From the NCBI GenBank assembly GCA_947258625.1, contig CAMYJN010000103.1, positions 1 to 7,439 on the forward strand: a stretch of DNA of 7,439 nucleotides, given 5' to 3'. The translations under genes and the position numbers were made by a program. Positions 1-5,709 of the stretch are shown piece after piece; the stretch's first letter is position 1; every line of letters begins with the position of its first letter. The notes beneath the pieces are model-generated. The model searched no databases, was not told where the DNA came from, and saw only the letters and a program-made list of their open reading frames with translations. This DNA comes from an uncultured Polyangiaceae bacterium (GTDB lineage Bacteria; Myxococcota_A; Polyangia; Polyangiales; Houyiibacteriaceae).

Positions 1-737
1 GCCTGGTCGAGCTGGAGAAGGGCAAGAGAATCAAGGGAAAGGCGATGGTGGTGGGTGCCACCGGTGCGATCGGCTCGGCCTGCGCCAGGCTGCTGGCCCG
101 GACAGCAGAGGAAGTCCACCTCGTTTCGCCGGAATCGGCAAAACTGCTGGTGCTCGAGAAGTCCATCCTCAAAGAATCACCGGGGGCAAAGCTGGTACTG
201 GCTTCCTATGCAGACGGTGACCGCAGCATTGGCGACATGGATATGATCGTCACGGCAACCTCTGGGGCGGGCAAGAAAATCCTGGACATCATGAAAGTGA
301 AGCCGGGCTGTGTGATCACCGATGTCGCGCGGCCGCTCGACCTGCCCGCCGAAGAGGTGGCCAAACGTCCGGATGTGTTGGTCATCGAGTCGGGTGAGGT
401 GTACCTGCCCGGGGAAGTGCGCATGAAAAAAATCGGCTTTGACGATCCCAACGTGGTGTATGCATGCCTTGCGGAGACCATCGTGCTCACCCTCGAAGGG
501 CGGTTCGAGAATTTCACCCTGGGCCGGACCATCGAGTGGGAAAAGGTGCATGAGATCTACAAACTGGGGTTGAAGCATGGCATGCGGCTGGCCGCGATTT
601 CGGGGGTGAATGGCGTCTACTCCGATGAGGATATCGCCAGGGTACGGGAGTTGGCCCTGCAGGCCCGCGCGAAAGGAAAGCATCCCTCGGCCCCGGGGGC
701 TGCAGCAGTCGAGACAAAACCAGCGCGACGTGATTGA
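1..737 (+). CDS. Long-chain acyl-ACP reductase-like NAD(P)-dependent reductase, 5' end outside window
   Basis: The reading frame is already open at base 3 and has no stop before the ATG at 45, so the gene enters from outside and that ATG lies inside it. About 244 codons are visible. Just after the ATG is a Rossmann loop, VVGATGAIGSACA (codons from 48), with a GxxGxxG pattern. The rest follows cyanobacterial acyl-ACP reductase (AAR) block by block: CVITDVARPLDL aligns with its CVLIDGGYPKNL region, and YACLAETIVLTLEGRFENF with its FACFAEAMLLEFEGWHTNF block, followed by LGRT and KHGMRLAAISG. The Cys at codon 465-467 sits where AAR carries the cysteine reported to hold the acyl group. AAR reduces fatty acyl-ACP (or acyl-CoA) to aldehyde using NADPH. 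The fold and AAR relationship are fairly secure, but the substrate is inferred; a shikimate-dehydrogenase-like or other acyl reductase is possible. The last 25 or so residues are low-complexity Ala/Lys/Pro. No terminator hairpin is visible after the stop. Confidence 0.8.
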   Translation, partial: LVELEKGKRIKGKAMVVGATGAIGSACARLLARTAEEVHLVSPESAKLLVLEKSILKESPGAKLVLASYADGDRSIGDMDMIVTATSGAGKKILDIMKVKPGCVITDVARPLDLPAEEVAKRPDVLVIESGEVYLPGEVRMKKIGFDDPNVVYACLAETIVLTLEGRFENFTLGRTIEWEKVHEIYKLGLKHGMRLAAISGVNGVYSDEDIARVRELALQARAKGKHPSAPGAAAVETKPARRD

Positions 738-940
738 GCACGCCCGGCACGACCAAGGCGCTTCGAGGATGGCCCGATAACGCCGAGTGTTCATCTTCTG
801 CTCAACCTCGGTCGAATCTCTTAATTCCTTGGGTCGGATCTCCTGCTGGCGTGGCTGTGGCAAGCTCACACTTCGTGTTCTAGCGTGCACGTTTCTTCGC
901 GCTCTTGTCACCACAGGATCGTCGCGCCTACAATCGACGC

Positions 941-1324
941 GTGCTTCGAAGACTTGCCCTATCTTTGTCCTTGGTACCGCTTTGGATCATCGTCGCCCAG
1001 TGCAGACGAGGCGACGGCCTACCCACTGGCCCGTACTGCTGGTGCATCTGTGGCGACGAGCGTGTCCCCGCTTGCTATCGTCCCCAGCGGGATGACTGCC
1101 CACCGAACCCGATGTGCGCCGGCGACGACGAATGTGAAGCGTTATGCCAATCAGACGAGCTGTGTGGGGAGAGCGAACCGAGCTTCGTGGGGTGCGACGT
1201 CGGTGCCGATGGATACAGCCAAGGGGTCCTCTGCCGCGAGATCCCTCAATGCGACGGCCTCACCGAGGCAGAGTCCCTGGAGCGCTTCACCACCTTCGAC
1301 TGCACGTTCGAGTGGCTCTTCTAG
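941..1324 (+). CDS. Small cysteine-rich exported protein (possible lipoprotein), unknown function
   Basis: I do not recognise a family. From the GTG at 941 the product has 127 residues: MLRRLALSLSLVPLWIIVAQ is a short basic N-terminus followed by a hydrophobic run, like a signal peptide. Cys21 follows directly, but the preceding residue is Gln, so the lipobox is not canonical and lipidation is only possible. The mature part has 13 further cysteines (33, 35, 37, 45, 53, 59, 65, 69, 75, 85, 98, 104, 121), including a CxCxC cluster, and many acidic residues. This suggests a disulfide-stabilised periplasmic or surface protein. The third codon positions are rich in G and C throughout, which supports real coding. 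The frame stays open back to a TTG at 905; the GTG is preferred because it places the Arg-Arg and hydrophobic run at the N-terminus. Neither start has a good ribosome binding site. The 203 bases between it and the reductase gene show nothing clear. Confidence 0.6.
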   Translation: MLRRLALSLSLVPLWIIVAQCRRGDGLPTGPYCWCICGDERVPACYRPQRDDCPPNPMCAGDDECEALCQSDELCGESEPSFVGCDVGADGYSQGVLCREIPQCDGLTEAESLERFTTFDCTFEWLF

Positions 1325-1742
1325 CGACTCTGCGTCAGCCAAGAAGGACGCGACTCGCCCCGCTGCCAAACCTCCCTTCAGGGGTGGGGAGACTGCAAAG
1401 CCCATCAATAAAGTACTGACGCAATTTTCGCGCGAGTATTTGGTCGAACGCAACAGGTTCGTAGACTGGGAACCTCGGTCGGAACTCTGTCTGCCCCATC
1501 TCTGCGGAGCCTAGCAAGAACAAACGCCGTCTCCGCGCGACGCCCAACGCGGCATAACAACCTAGTTCTGCGCAATTGGGGTGCTGAAGGAGGTTCACTG
1601 GTCGTTTTCAGGTCGCCGCCGCGGAGACATCGGACGCGATTTAGGCTACTAAGCCAGTCACGGGGTGATTTGCACCCTCGCCGCTACAGCGGCTGCGAGC
1701 TACCAGAGTTCGCCGACAATCTCGAACAGGAACGAATACAAC
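1325..1742. other. Intergenic stretch with no convincing gene, upstream of the cold-shock gene
   Basis: Several frames are open for 60-90 codons on both strands, but none has biased third positions, a recognisable domain or a good start. The stretch probably contains the promoter and leader of the cold-shock gene. Visible signals are an 8-base consensus ribosome-binding sequence, AAGGAGGT (1587-1594), with no usable start codon at the right distance, and a small GC hairpin, gccgct/agcggc (1680-1693). I cannot assign a promoter. Confidence 0.5.
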
Positions 1743-1940
1743 ATGGCTGAAGGTACAATCAAGCGTCTCACGGACCGAGGCTTCGGGTTCATCGAAACCT
1801 CTCCCGGCAACGACATCTTTTTCCACATGTCGAACGTAGAAGGCGTGCGCTTTGAGGAGCTGCGCGAAGGACAGCGGGTCTCATTCGACGAGGGCCAAGG
1901 TCCCAAGGGGCCCCGCGCGGAGAACGTCCGCCCACTTTAG
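1743..1940 (+). CDS. csp: CspA-family cold-shock protein
   Basis: This is a 65-residue single cold-shock domain, an OB-fold that binds single-stranded RNA and DNA and melts RNA secondary structure; family members act as RNA chaperones or antiterminators in the cytoplasm. The RNP1 motif GFGFIE (13-18) and RNP2 motif DIFFHMS (24-30) are both present with their aromatic residues. The usual Lys before RNP1 is Arg here. The domain then runs through a REGQRVSFDE strand and ends at AENVRPL. The length matches the family almost exactly, with no extra domain. The ATG at 1743 is preferred because the domain begins right there and AGGAA lies about 10 bases upstream (1728-1732). It stands alone on the plus strand. 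Cold-shock genes often have long structured leaders, and the roughly 400 bases upstream would allow one, but whether this copy is cold-induced cannot be told. Confidence 0.95.
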   Translation: MAEGTIKRLTDRGFGFIETSPGNDIFFHMSNVEGVRFEELREGQRVSFDEGQGPKGPRAENVRPL

Positions 1941-1953
1941 AGCTGCCGAGAAG

Positions 1954-1974
1954 ATCTGATCTGAAGATCCAGAT
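1954..1974 (+). terminator. Weak stem-loop after the cold-shock gene
   Basis: ATCTG (1954-1958) pairs with CAGAT (1970-1974) and the adjoining ATC/GAT extends it to 8 pairs with one bulged C and a small loop. It starts 13 bases after the stop codon. It is AT-rich and no run of T follows, so it is not a classical intrinsic terminator. It may slow polymerase or protect the mRNA end. Confidence 0.25.
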
Positions 1975-2041
1975 AGCAAGTCGACAGCAAACATGACCGG
2001 GATTTGCCGGCATCGCCGTGTTCACGGTTCGTCACCTCATA

Positions 2042-2239
2042 TCAGGTGTGCTCGATGCCTCGTTTGTTCAAGGCATAGAAGACGTGGGCGACGTAGCGGC
2101 GGTGGATGTCGTATTTGCGGGTGTTGACGACGTTCGAGCCCTAGAGCGTGAGCTTGATCGTCGCGGCTTGCACGTTCCTTTTCTCGAAAACGATCTCATC
2201 GCGGAGATGCACGGCGAGTGACGCGACGGTTCGATATCT
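2042..2239 (-). pseudogene. Decayed minus-strand gene fragment with an in-frame amber codon
   Basis: Read on the minus strand, one frame is open from about 2239 to the TGA at 2042-2044 except for a single TAG at 2141-2143. Before the TAG it reads HLRDEIVFEKRNVQAATIKL; after it, GSNVVNTRKYDIHRRY and then VAHVFYALNKRGIEHT. From 2212 to the stop, 45 of 54 sense codons end in G or C (28 of 32 after the TAG), well above the surrounding DNA, as expected of a gene end in this genome. I do not recognise the family. It has no convincing start, and another TAG at 2240-2242 closes the frame upstream. The opposite strand carries a competing 67-codon frame (GTG 2018 to TGA 2221) overlapping the next gene's start as GTGA, but only 38 of its 67 codons end in G or C and it has no ribosome binding site. 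I favour a relic on the minus strand. Confidence 0.4.
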
Positions 2240-2679
2240 CTACGCGTTTGGCAGCTACTCCGGCTGACGTGTGGGCAGACTGTACCTCAGTGCAAGGTGT
2301 CGCGCGCGAGCTCAGTCCTTGGTTTCGCATGACCTTTCCGCGTGGAATCGAAGACTTAACGCCACCGAACATCGAACTGGGGAATCGGTTGTTTCGCAGT
2401 TGGATGCTCCTATTTGGAGTGGTGCCGGTTGACTTCGACGATGTGACGTTCGTCGAAGTCGAGCCGGGCCGCCGGTTCGTGGAGTGTTCAACCATGGCGA
2501 GCCAGCGCGTTTGGCTTCACGAGCGCATCGTTGAGCCATGCGACGGAGGTACACTGATCACCGACAGGCTCGAATGGGAGGGCCGCCTCCCAGGCGCTGA
2601 GCTTCTCTTCGCGGCCGTAGTACCCCAGCTATTCGCATGGCGACATCGACAGCTGAAGCGAAACTTCGGCGAGGCGTGA
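2218..2679 (+). CDS. SRPBCC (START-like) superfamily protein
   Basis: The 153-residue product opens with FDISTRLAATPADVWADCTS, the usual first strand and helix of SRPBCC proteins, in which a TPADVW-type segment starts the helix closing the ligand cavity. Strands follow through FVEVEPGRRFVE and WLHERIVEPCDGGTLITDRLEWEG, and the last third (LPGAELLFAAVVPQLFAWRHRQLKRNF) is the long C-terminal helix that lines the pocket. The length is normal for the family, which binds hydrophobic small molecules or catalyses cyclase- and hydrolase-type steps; the ligand is unknown. The GTG at 2218 is the first start that keeps the whole domain, with GGAG 11 bases upstream (2203-2206). It sits alone on the plus strand and converges with a methyltransferase gene after 60 bases. 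It is not closely alike in sequence to the second SRPBCC protein of the window, so recent duplication is unlikely. Confidence 0.8.
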   Translation: MTRRFDISTRLAATPADVWADCTSVQGVARELSPWFRMTFPRGIEDLTPPNIELGNRLFRSWMLLFGVVPVDFDDVTFVEVEPGRRFVECSTMASQRVWLHERIVEPCDGGTLITDRLEWEGRLPGAELLFAAVVPQLFAWRHRQLKRNFGEA

Positions 2680-2739
2680 GCGACTTCAGATGGTCTGCAA
2701 TTTGCGCACCCTGCGCGGGTTCGCCACCAGTGCATCTTG

Positions 2740-3330
2740 TTACGGCTTGCGTGCAACGAAGAACCCGAAGTGGCCCTCGTCATGCGACGCCTCGACGTGT
2801 AGCCCTGCCGCTTCGAGTGCGCGGGCGAGTCGCGCGTGATCAAAGCGGTCTTCCCTGGGGTGGTCCAGCAGGGCGCGCACCAGCGGATGCTTGAGGAACT
2901 TCTCGTAGATTTCGTCGGCGTAGAAGCGCCCCCCGGGCTTGAGGACGCGATGGACCTCCCTAAGCGCTGCTCTCCAGTCCGGAATGTGATGAATGATGCC
3001 GAAATCGAAGACGGCGTCGTAGGTGCCATCGTCAGCCCGGATATCGGTTGCGTCGCCTATCCACAGCGAGACCCGGTCGCCAAAGCGCTCAAGACGGGCT
3101 TGCGCGCGGCGAACCATATCCGGGTCGAGATCGAACGCATCCACCGTGTCCGCGTCGAATTGCTCGAGTATGATCTCCACACCGACGCCCCGCCCGCATC
3201 CGATTTCGAGCGCCCGACCCCCAGTCGTGGCGCCGCCCAGTTCGCGAAGGCGCTTGGCCTCGTAGTAGCGCTGCGCTGCCTCACGCACGGGGTTGTTCAT
3301 CAAGAGCTTTTCGACTTTGTTGAGCAGCAT
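2740..3330 (-). CDS. Class I SAM-dependent methyltransferase, small
   Basis: The product is a 196-residue Rossmann-fold methyltransferase. Motif I, LEIGCGRGVG (41-50), binds the methionine part of S-adenosylmethionine. The acidic end of strand 2 lies in VDAFDLDPDM (63-72), probably Asp67. IGDATDI (91-97) contacts the adenine, YDAVFDFGIIHHI (104-116) is the strand-4 motif, and VLKPGGRF (129-136) precedes strand 5. The UbiE/Methyltransf_11 style suggests a small-molecule acceptor, but it has no substrate-specific domain. The ATG at 3330 is chosen over a GTG three bases upstream because GGAG (3339-3342) then lies 8 bases away. It is the last gene of the minus-strand run and follows the CDF transporter by 45 bases, so it is probably co-transcribed. 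Its stop faces the SRPBCC gene; between them is only a weak 5-pair hairpin (2704-2716). Confidence 0.9.
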   Translation of the reverse strand: MLLNKVEKLLMNNPVREAAQRYYEAKRLRELGGATTGGRALEIGCGRGVGVEIILEQFDADTVDAFDLDPDMVRRAQARLERFGDRVSLWIGDATDIRADDGTYDAVFDFGIIHHIPDWRAALREVHRVLKPGGRFYADEIYEKFLKHPLVRALLDHPREDRFDHARLARALEAAGLHVEASHDEGHFGFFVARKP

Positions 3331-3338
3331 CACCTCGC

Positions 3339-3342
3339 TCCA
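3339..3342 (-). promoter_or_regulatory. Ribosome binding site deciding the small methyltransferase start
   Basis: GGAG on the minus strand lies 8 bases before the ATG at 3330 and only 5 before the alternative GTG at 3333, favouring the ATG. Confidence 0.55.
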
Positions 3343-3375
3343 GGCTTCACGCTCCGACGTCGAATCTCTGGTGGG

Positions 3376-4269
3376 TCAGCGGTCAGGCTCGATGTGAATT
3401 GTCGTGTCTTCGATGAAAAGCTCATTGCGAAGCTTGTCTTCGATTTCGTCCGCAATCGCATGGGCTTCCTCCGTGGTCATGTCTGAATCGACGGTAACAA
3501 CCAGGTCGACAGCACTCGAGTGACCTGTCGACCGGGAGCGAATGCTCTTGGCATTTCGAACTCCCGGGATCGAGCCCGCGATTTCCGCAATGAGTTCCGG
3601 CTCGACGACGATGCGATCCACCAGGACTGGCACCGCTCGCCGAAAAAGCCCAAAAGCCAATGCGAGAACGAGCATGGCGACGGCTATCGCACAAACGGTG
3701 TCGAGCCAGGGGTAGCCACGGGCCGAGAGCTGCCAGCCGAAGATCACCACGATGGTTGTCAACACATCGGCAAAGGTATGACGCGCGTCCGCCCCCAAGA
3801 TGTCGGACCTCAGTCTGCGAGCCCAGGCGCCCTCCCAGGATGCCAACGCCACGTTGATTAGGAGAACCCCCAACATCAGCGGCAACGTCCACGGGTCTCC
3901 GACGGTCGGTTGAGCCTCCCGGCGCAGCGCACCCAGGGCGAGCTCGATGCCCAGCACGGTCAGGAGCGTGGCGAGGACAAACACGGCCAGGGTTTCGAAC
4001 TTCCGGTGGCCGTATGGATGGTCGCGGTCGGGTGGCTGGGACGAGATCCGGACGACAAACCAGGCCACTGCGTTATTGGCGACGTCACTCAGCGAGTGAA
4101 GCGCGTCACCGAGGACCGCGAGCGAGCCCGTCGACACACCGACGACGAGCTTCAGGGCGAGCACCGCCACGTTGGCGAGCCCTTCGATGACGATCACGCG
4201 GCGGACTTGCCGGTCCCGCTCAGGATCAAACTTGTCGTGGCCCACGGATAACACCGGTCCTGCCCTCAT
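3376..4269 (-). CDS. Cation diffusion facilitator (CDF) family metal efflux transporter
   Basis: This 297-residue inner-membrane protein exports divalent cations such as Zn2+, probably by proton antiport as a dimer. Six membrane segments are visible (about 22-45, 48-76, 92-114, 126-147, 163-183, 188-212). Helix 2 holds GDALHSLSDVANN (54-66), giving His58-x3-Asp62, and helix 5 holds DARHTFADV (161-169), giving His164-x3-Asp168. These pair as the intramembrane metal site, and the two-His/two-Asp set is typical of zinc-type members. The inter-helix motif DHPYGHRKFE (83-92) is intact. Residues 213-297 form the cytoplasmic ferredoxin-like domain that senses metal and dimerises, ending in TIHIEPDR. 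The length matches YiiP/CzcD relatives. The ATG at 4269 overlaps the stop of the upstream SRPBCC gene as ATGA, with no good ribosome binding site, which implies translational coupling. Metal choice (Zn, Co, Fe, Mn) cannot be fixed from sequence. Confidence 0.95.
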   Translation of the reverse strand: MRAGPVLSVGHDKFDPERDRQVRRVIVIEGLANVAVLALKLVVGVSTGSLAVLGDALHSLSDVANNAVAWFVVRISSQPPDRDHPYGHRKFETLAVFVLATLLTVLGIELALGALRREAQPTVGDPWTLPLMLGVLLINVALASWEGAWARRLRSDILGADARHTFADVLTTIVVIFGWQLSARGYPWLDTVCAIAVAMLVLALAFGLFRRAVPVLVDRIVVEPELIAEIAGSIPGVRNAKSIRSRSTGHSSAVDLVVTVDSDMTTEEAHAIADEIEDKLRNELFIEDTTIHIEPDR

Positions 4270-4739
4270 GAACAGAGCATGTCTCTTAGCTTTGGAAACT
4301 CAGTCTTGACGTGCTCATCCATTGCGCGTTCGAACTCATCTGAAAAAAGAAATGCTCGGAGAATGGGATCAACGATTCTGCCGATACCCTTGAAGCCCGC
4401 TCTGATCGTGTGCGTGATCGTGACGCCTCCTGCATCATCTTCGAGATCCAACGAGAGCCAGGCGGGTAGCCGAATGAATTTCTTCAGCTGCCACGTGATC
4501 TGTTTGCCCGTTCTGGCTTCAGTGACGATCGCTTGCATCTTCACTCTTCGTTTGCCGATGAACTCGTCCATATAGATGACATCGCCAATGCCGTTCGAAC
4601 CATGTTTGAGGATGTGTAGGCGCAGATGGGTTCCTGGCCACCACCTTTGATAGTTATCATCGGTGGGATGGGTGAGGAATTCGAAAATCTCCGTGCCACT
4701 GATCCGGTCCACATGGAGTCCTGATTGCATGACGATCAT
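4266..4739 (-). CDS. SRPBCC-like (START-like) protein, cotranslated with the CDF transporter
   Basis: From the ATG at 4739 the product has 157 residues. It opens with a strand and helix (SGLHVDRISGTEIFEFLTHP), then aromatic-rich strands (QRWWPGTHLRLHIL), strands with VIYMDEFIGKRRVKMQAIVTE and QITWQLKKF, a VTITHTIRAGF strand, and ends in a helix with LFSDEFERAMDEHVKTEF. This order fits SRPBCC ligand-binding proteins, though I cannot place a subfamily and the match is weaker than for the plus-strand SRPBCC gene. The frame is open to an upstream ATG at 4760, but that has no ribosome binding site, whereas GGAAGGGG lies 6 bases before the 4739 ATG. Its TGA overlaps the transporter's ATG by four bases, so the two are probably made in fixed ratio. 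No signal peptide or membrane segment is seen. A ligand or metal-complex binding role for the exporter is speculation. Confidence 0.75.
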   Translation of the reverse strand: MIVMQSGLHVDRISGTEIFEFLTHPTDDNYQRWWPGTHLRLHILKHGSNGIGDVIYMDEFIGKRRVKMQAIVTEARTGKQITWQLKKFIRLPAWLSLDLEDDAGGVTITHTIRAGFKGIGRIVDPILRAFLFSDEFERAMDEHVKTEFPKLRDMLCS

Positions 4740-4745
4740 CGACAA

Positions 4746-4753
4746 CCCCTTCC
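4746..4753 (-). promoter_or_regulatory. Strong ribosome binding site of the SRPBCC-CDF pair
   Basis: GGAAGGGG on the minus strand ends 6 bases before the ATG at 4739. It decides that start over the ATG at 4760 and probably serves the downstream transporter too, which has no site of its own. The 139-base gap upstream could hold a second promoter, but no convincing -35/-10 pair is visible. Confidence 0.65.
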
Positions 4754-4878
4754 GTTGCATTCACGCTGCGTCTTGATTCGTCACAGGATACGCCTGAAAT
4801 CCAACAAGCTTCATACCACGCCCTCGCATCGATTCCCCCAACAGACTTGGAGCTGCACTAAGGCCATACCGCCGCGCG

Positions 4879-5709
4879 CTAGATCTGCGCCGTCGCTCGG
4901 GCTGCAGGTTTGTTGGCCACGGCCACGATGTAGCCCCAGAAGCGGAGCAGCTCTTTGGGCTCTTGCATCGCGATTTTCATCAAGCGCCTGTATTGCGGCT
5001 CCGAGATCATCGCCTTCATCATGTGCCCCCAGGTTTTGAGCAGATGGCCAAGCCCGTAACGGCGGATGCGCGACAGGCTCTCGGACTTCACACTGATCTC
5101 ATGGGCGTCGACTACGACGTTCTCAAAGCCGGCGTCCTCTATGAGCGCATGCCAACCGGAGGGGGAGTGGATCTCCATGTGACCGAACGCGCTCTTGAGT
5201 TGGTCGAGTAACTCTTCGGTCGGTGGCATCATCCACGCTGCCTCTGTGACGCCAAGACGACCGCCAGGCTTGAGCACCCGGCACATCTCCGCGAGAACGC
5301 GGGGTTGGTCCTCCACGAGAGCGAGCACCGACTCGCACATCACTACGTCGAACGTGTCGTCATCGAAGGGAAGCGCAACAGCGTCCGCGACCCGGAACGA
5401 CACCCTATCCGTCACGCCTTCACGCTCCGCGCGTTCGTTGGAGCGTGCGATCATTCCTTCGCGCAAGTCGATGCCGGTGACGTGACACCCGATCGTCTTG
5501 GCAAGATGGGCCGCGGTCATGCCGACGCCACAGCCGACGTCGAGGACCAGGGAGTCAGGGCCGATTCGGCACAGCTCTCTGATCTCGTCGGTCGCGTCGA
5601 GCGCGCCGAGGTGTTTGGTGAAATCGAGCTCGCTTTGGATCTCGAAGTAGATTTCGCCGAGGTCGTCGCCCACGGAGCCGGAATCGGCTTTGGGCGGTTG
5701 CTCAGGCAT
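4879..5709 (-). CDS. Class I SAM-dependent methyltransferase (UbiE/Methyltransf_11 type) with C-terminal extension
   Basis: The product has 276 residues. The nucleotide-binding fold is complete: VLDVGCGVG (55-63, motif I), GIDLREGMI (79-87, with Asp81 expected to hold the ribose), VADA (107-110), DDTFDVVMCESVLALVED (117-134) and VLKPGGRLGVTEAAWM (145-160). About 115 further residues follow, with GWHALIEDAGFENVVVDAHE (185-204) completing the sheet and a helical basic region (IRRYGLGHLLKTWGHMMKAM) that may form a lid or membrane-near surface. It probably methylates a small or lipid-like molecule; arsenite methyltransferase was considered, but its cysteine arrangement is absent. The ATG at 5709 is set by GGAGAG 8 bases upstream (5718-5723). 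It overlaps the end of the ATC-hydrolase-like gene by 8 bases (ATGCCTGA), so the two are co-translated. The acidic N-terminus up to about residue 20 is probably disordered. Confidence 0.9.
   Translation of the reverse strand: MPEQPPKADSGSVGDDLGEIYFEIQSELDFTKHLGALDATDEIRELCRIGPDSLVLDVGCGVGMTAAHLAKTIGCHVTGIDLREGMIARSNERAEREGVTDRVSFRVADAVALPFDDDTFDVVMCESVLALVEDQPRVLAEMCRVLKPGGRLGVTEAAWMMPPTEELLDQLKSAFGHMEIHSPSGWHALIEDAGFENVVVDAHEISVKSESLSRIRRYGLGHLLKTWGHMMKAMISEPQYRRLMKIAMQEPKELLRFWGYIVAVANKPAARATAQI

Noticed and set aside
177..914. Minus-strand 245-codon open frame
   Set aside because: It lies mostly antisense to the AAR-like gene, and its translation (His- and Arg-rich runs, no domain) looks like a shadow frame.
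885..1514. Plus-strand 209-codon open frame
   Set aside because: Ser/Ala/Pro/Arg-rich translation with no domain; it is the shifted shadow of the cysteine-rich gene, whose frame has the better codon bias.
1335..1598. Minus-strand 87-codon frame starting with GTG
   Set aside because: Third positions are close to unbiased, and no domain or ribosome binding site is visible. Kept as no more than a possible relic.
1549..1649. Possible integron attC site (GGCATAAC at one end, TTTAGGC at the other)
   Set aside because: The inner parts are not complementary, and no matching GTTRRRY core or second site bounds a cassette. A similar CATAACAAG near 7362 is also unpaired.
2018..2221. Plus-strand 67-codon frame ending in a GTGA overlap with the SRPBCC gene
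   Set aside because: The overlap is attractive, but only 38 of 67 codons end in G or C against 45 of 54 on the opposing strand, there is no ribosome binding site and no domain. It may be chance.
2704..2716. Hairpin GCGCA-CCC-TGCGC as a bidirectional terminator between convergent genes
   Set aside because: Only five pairs, with no T-run on either side.
2836..3486. Plus-strand 216-codon frame
   Set aside because: Antisense to the methyltransferase and CDF genes, both of which have complete family motifs.
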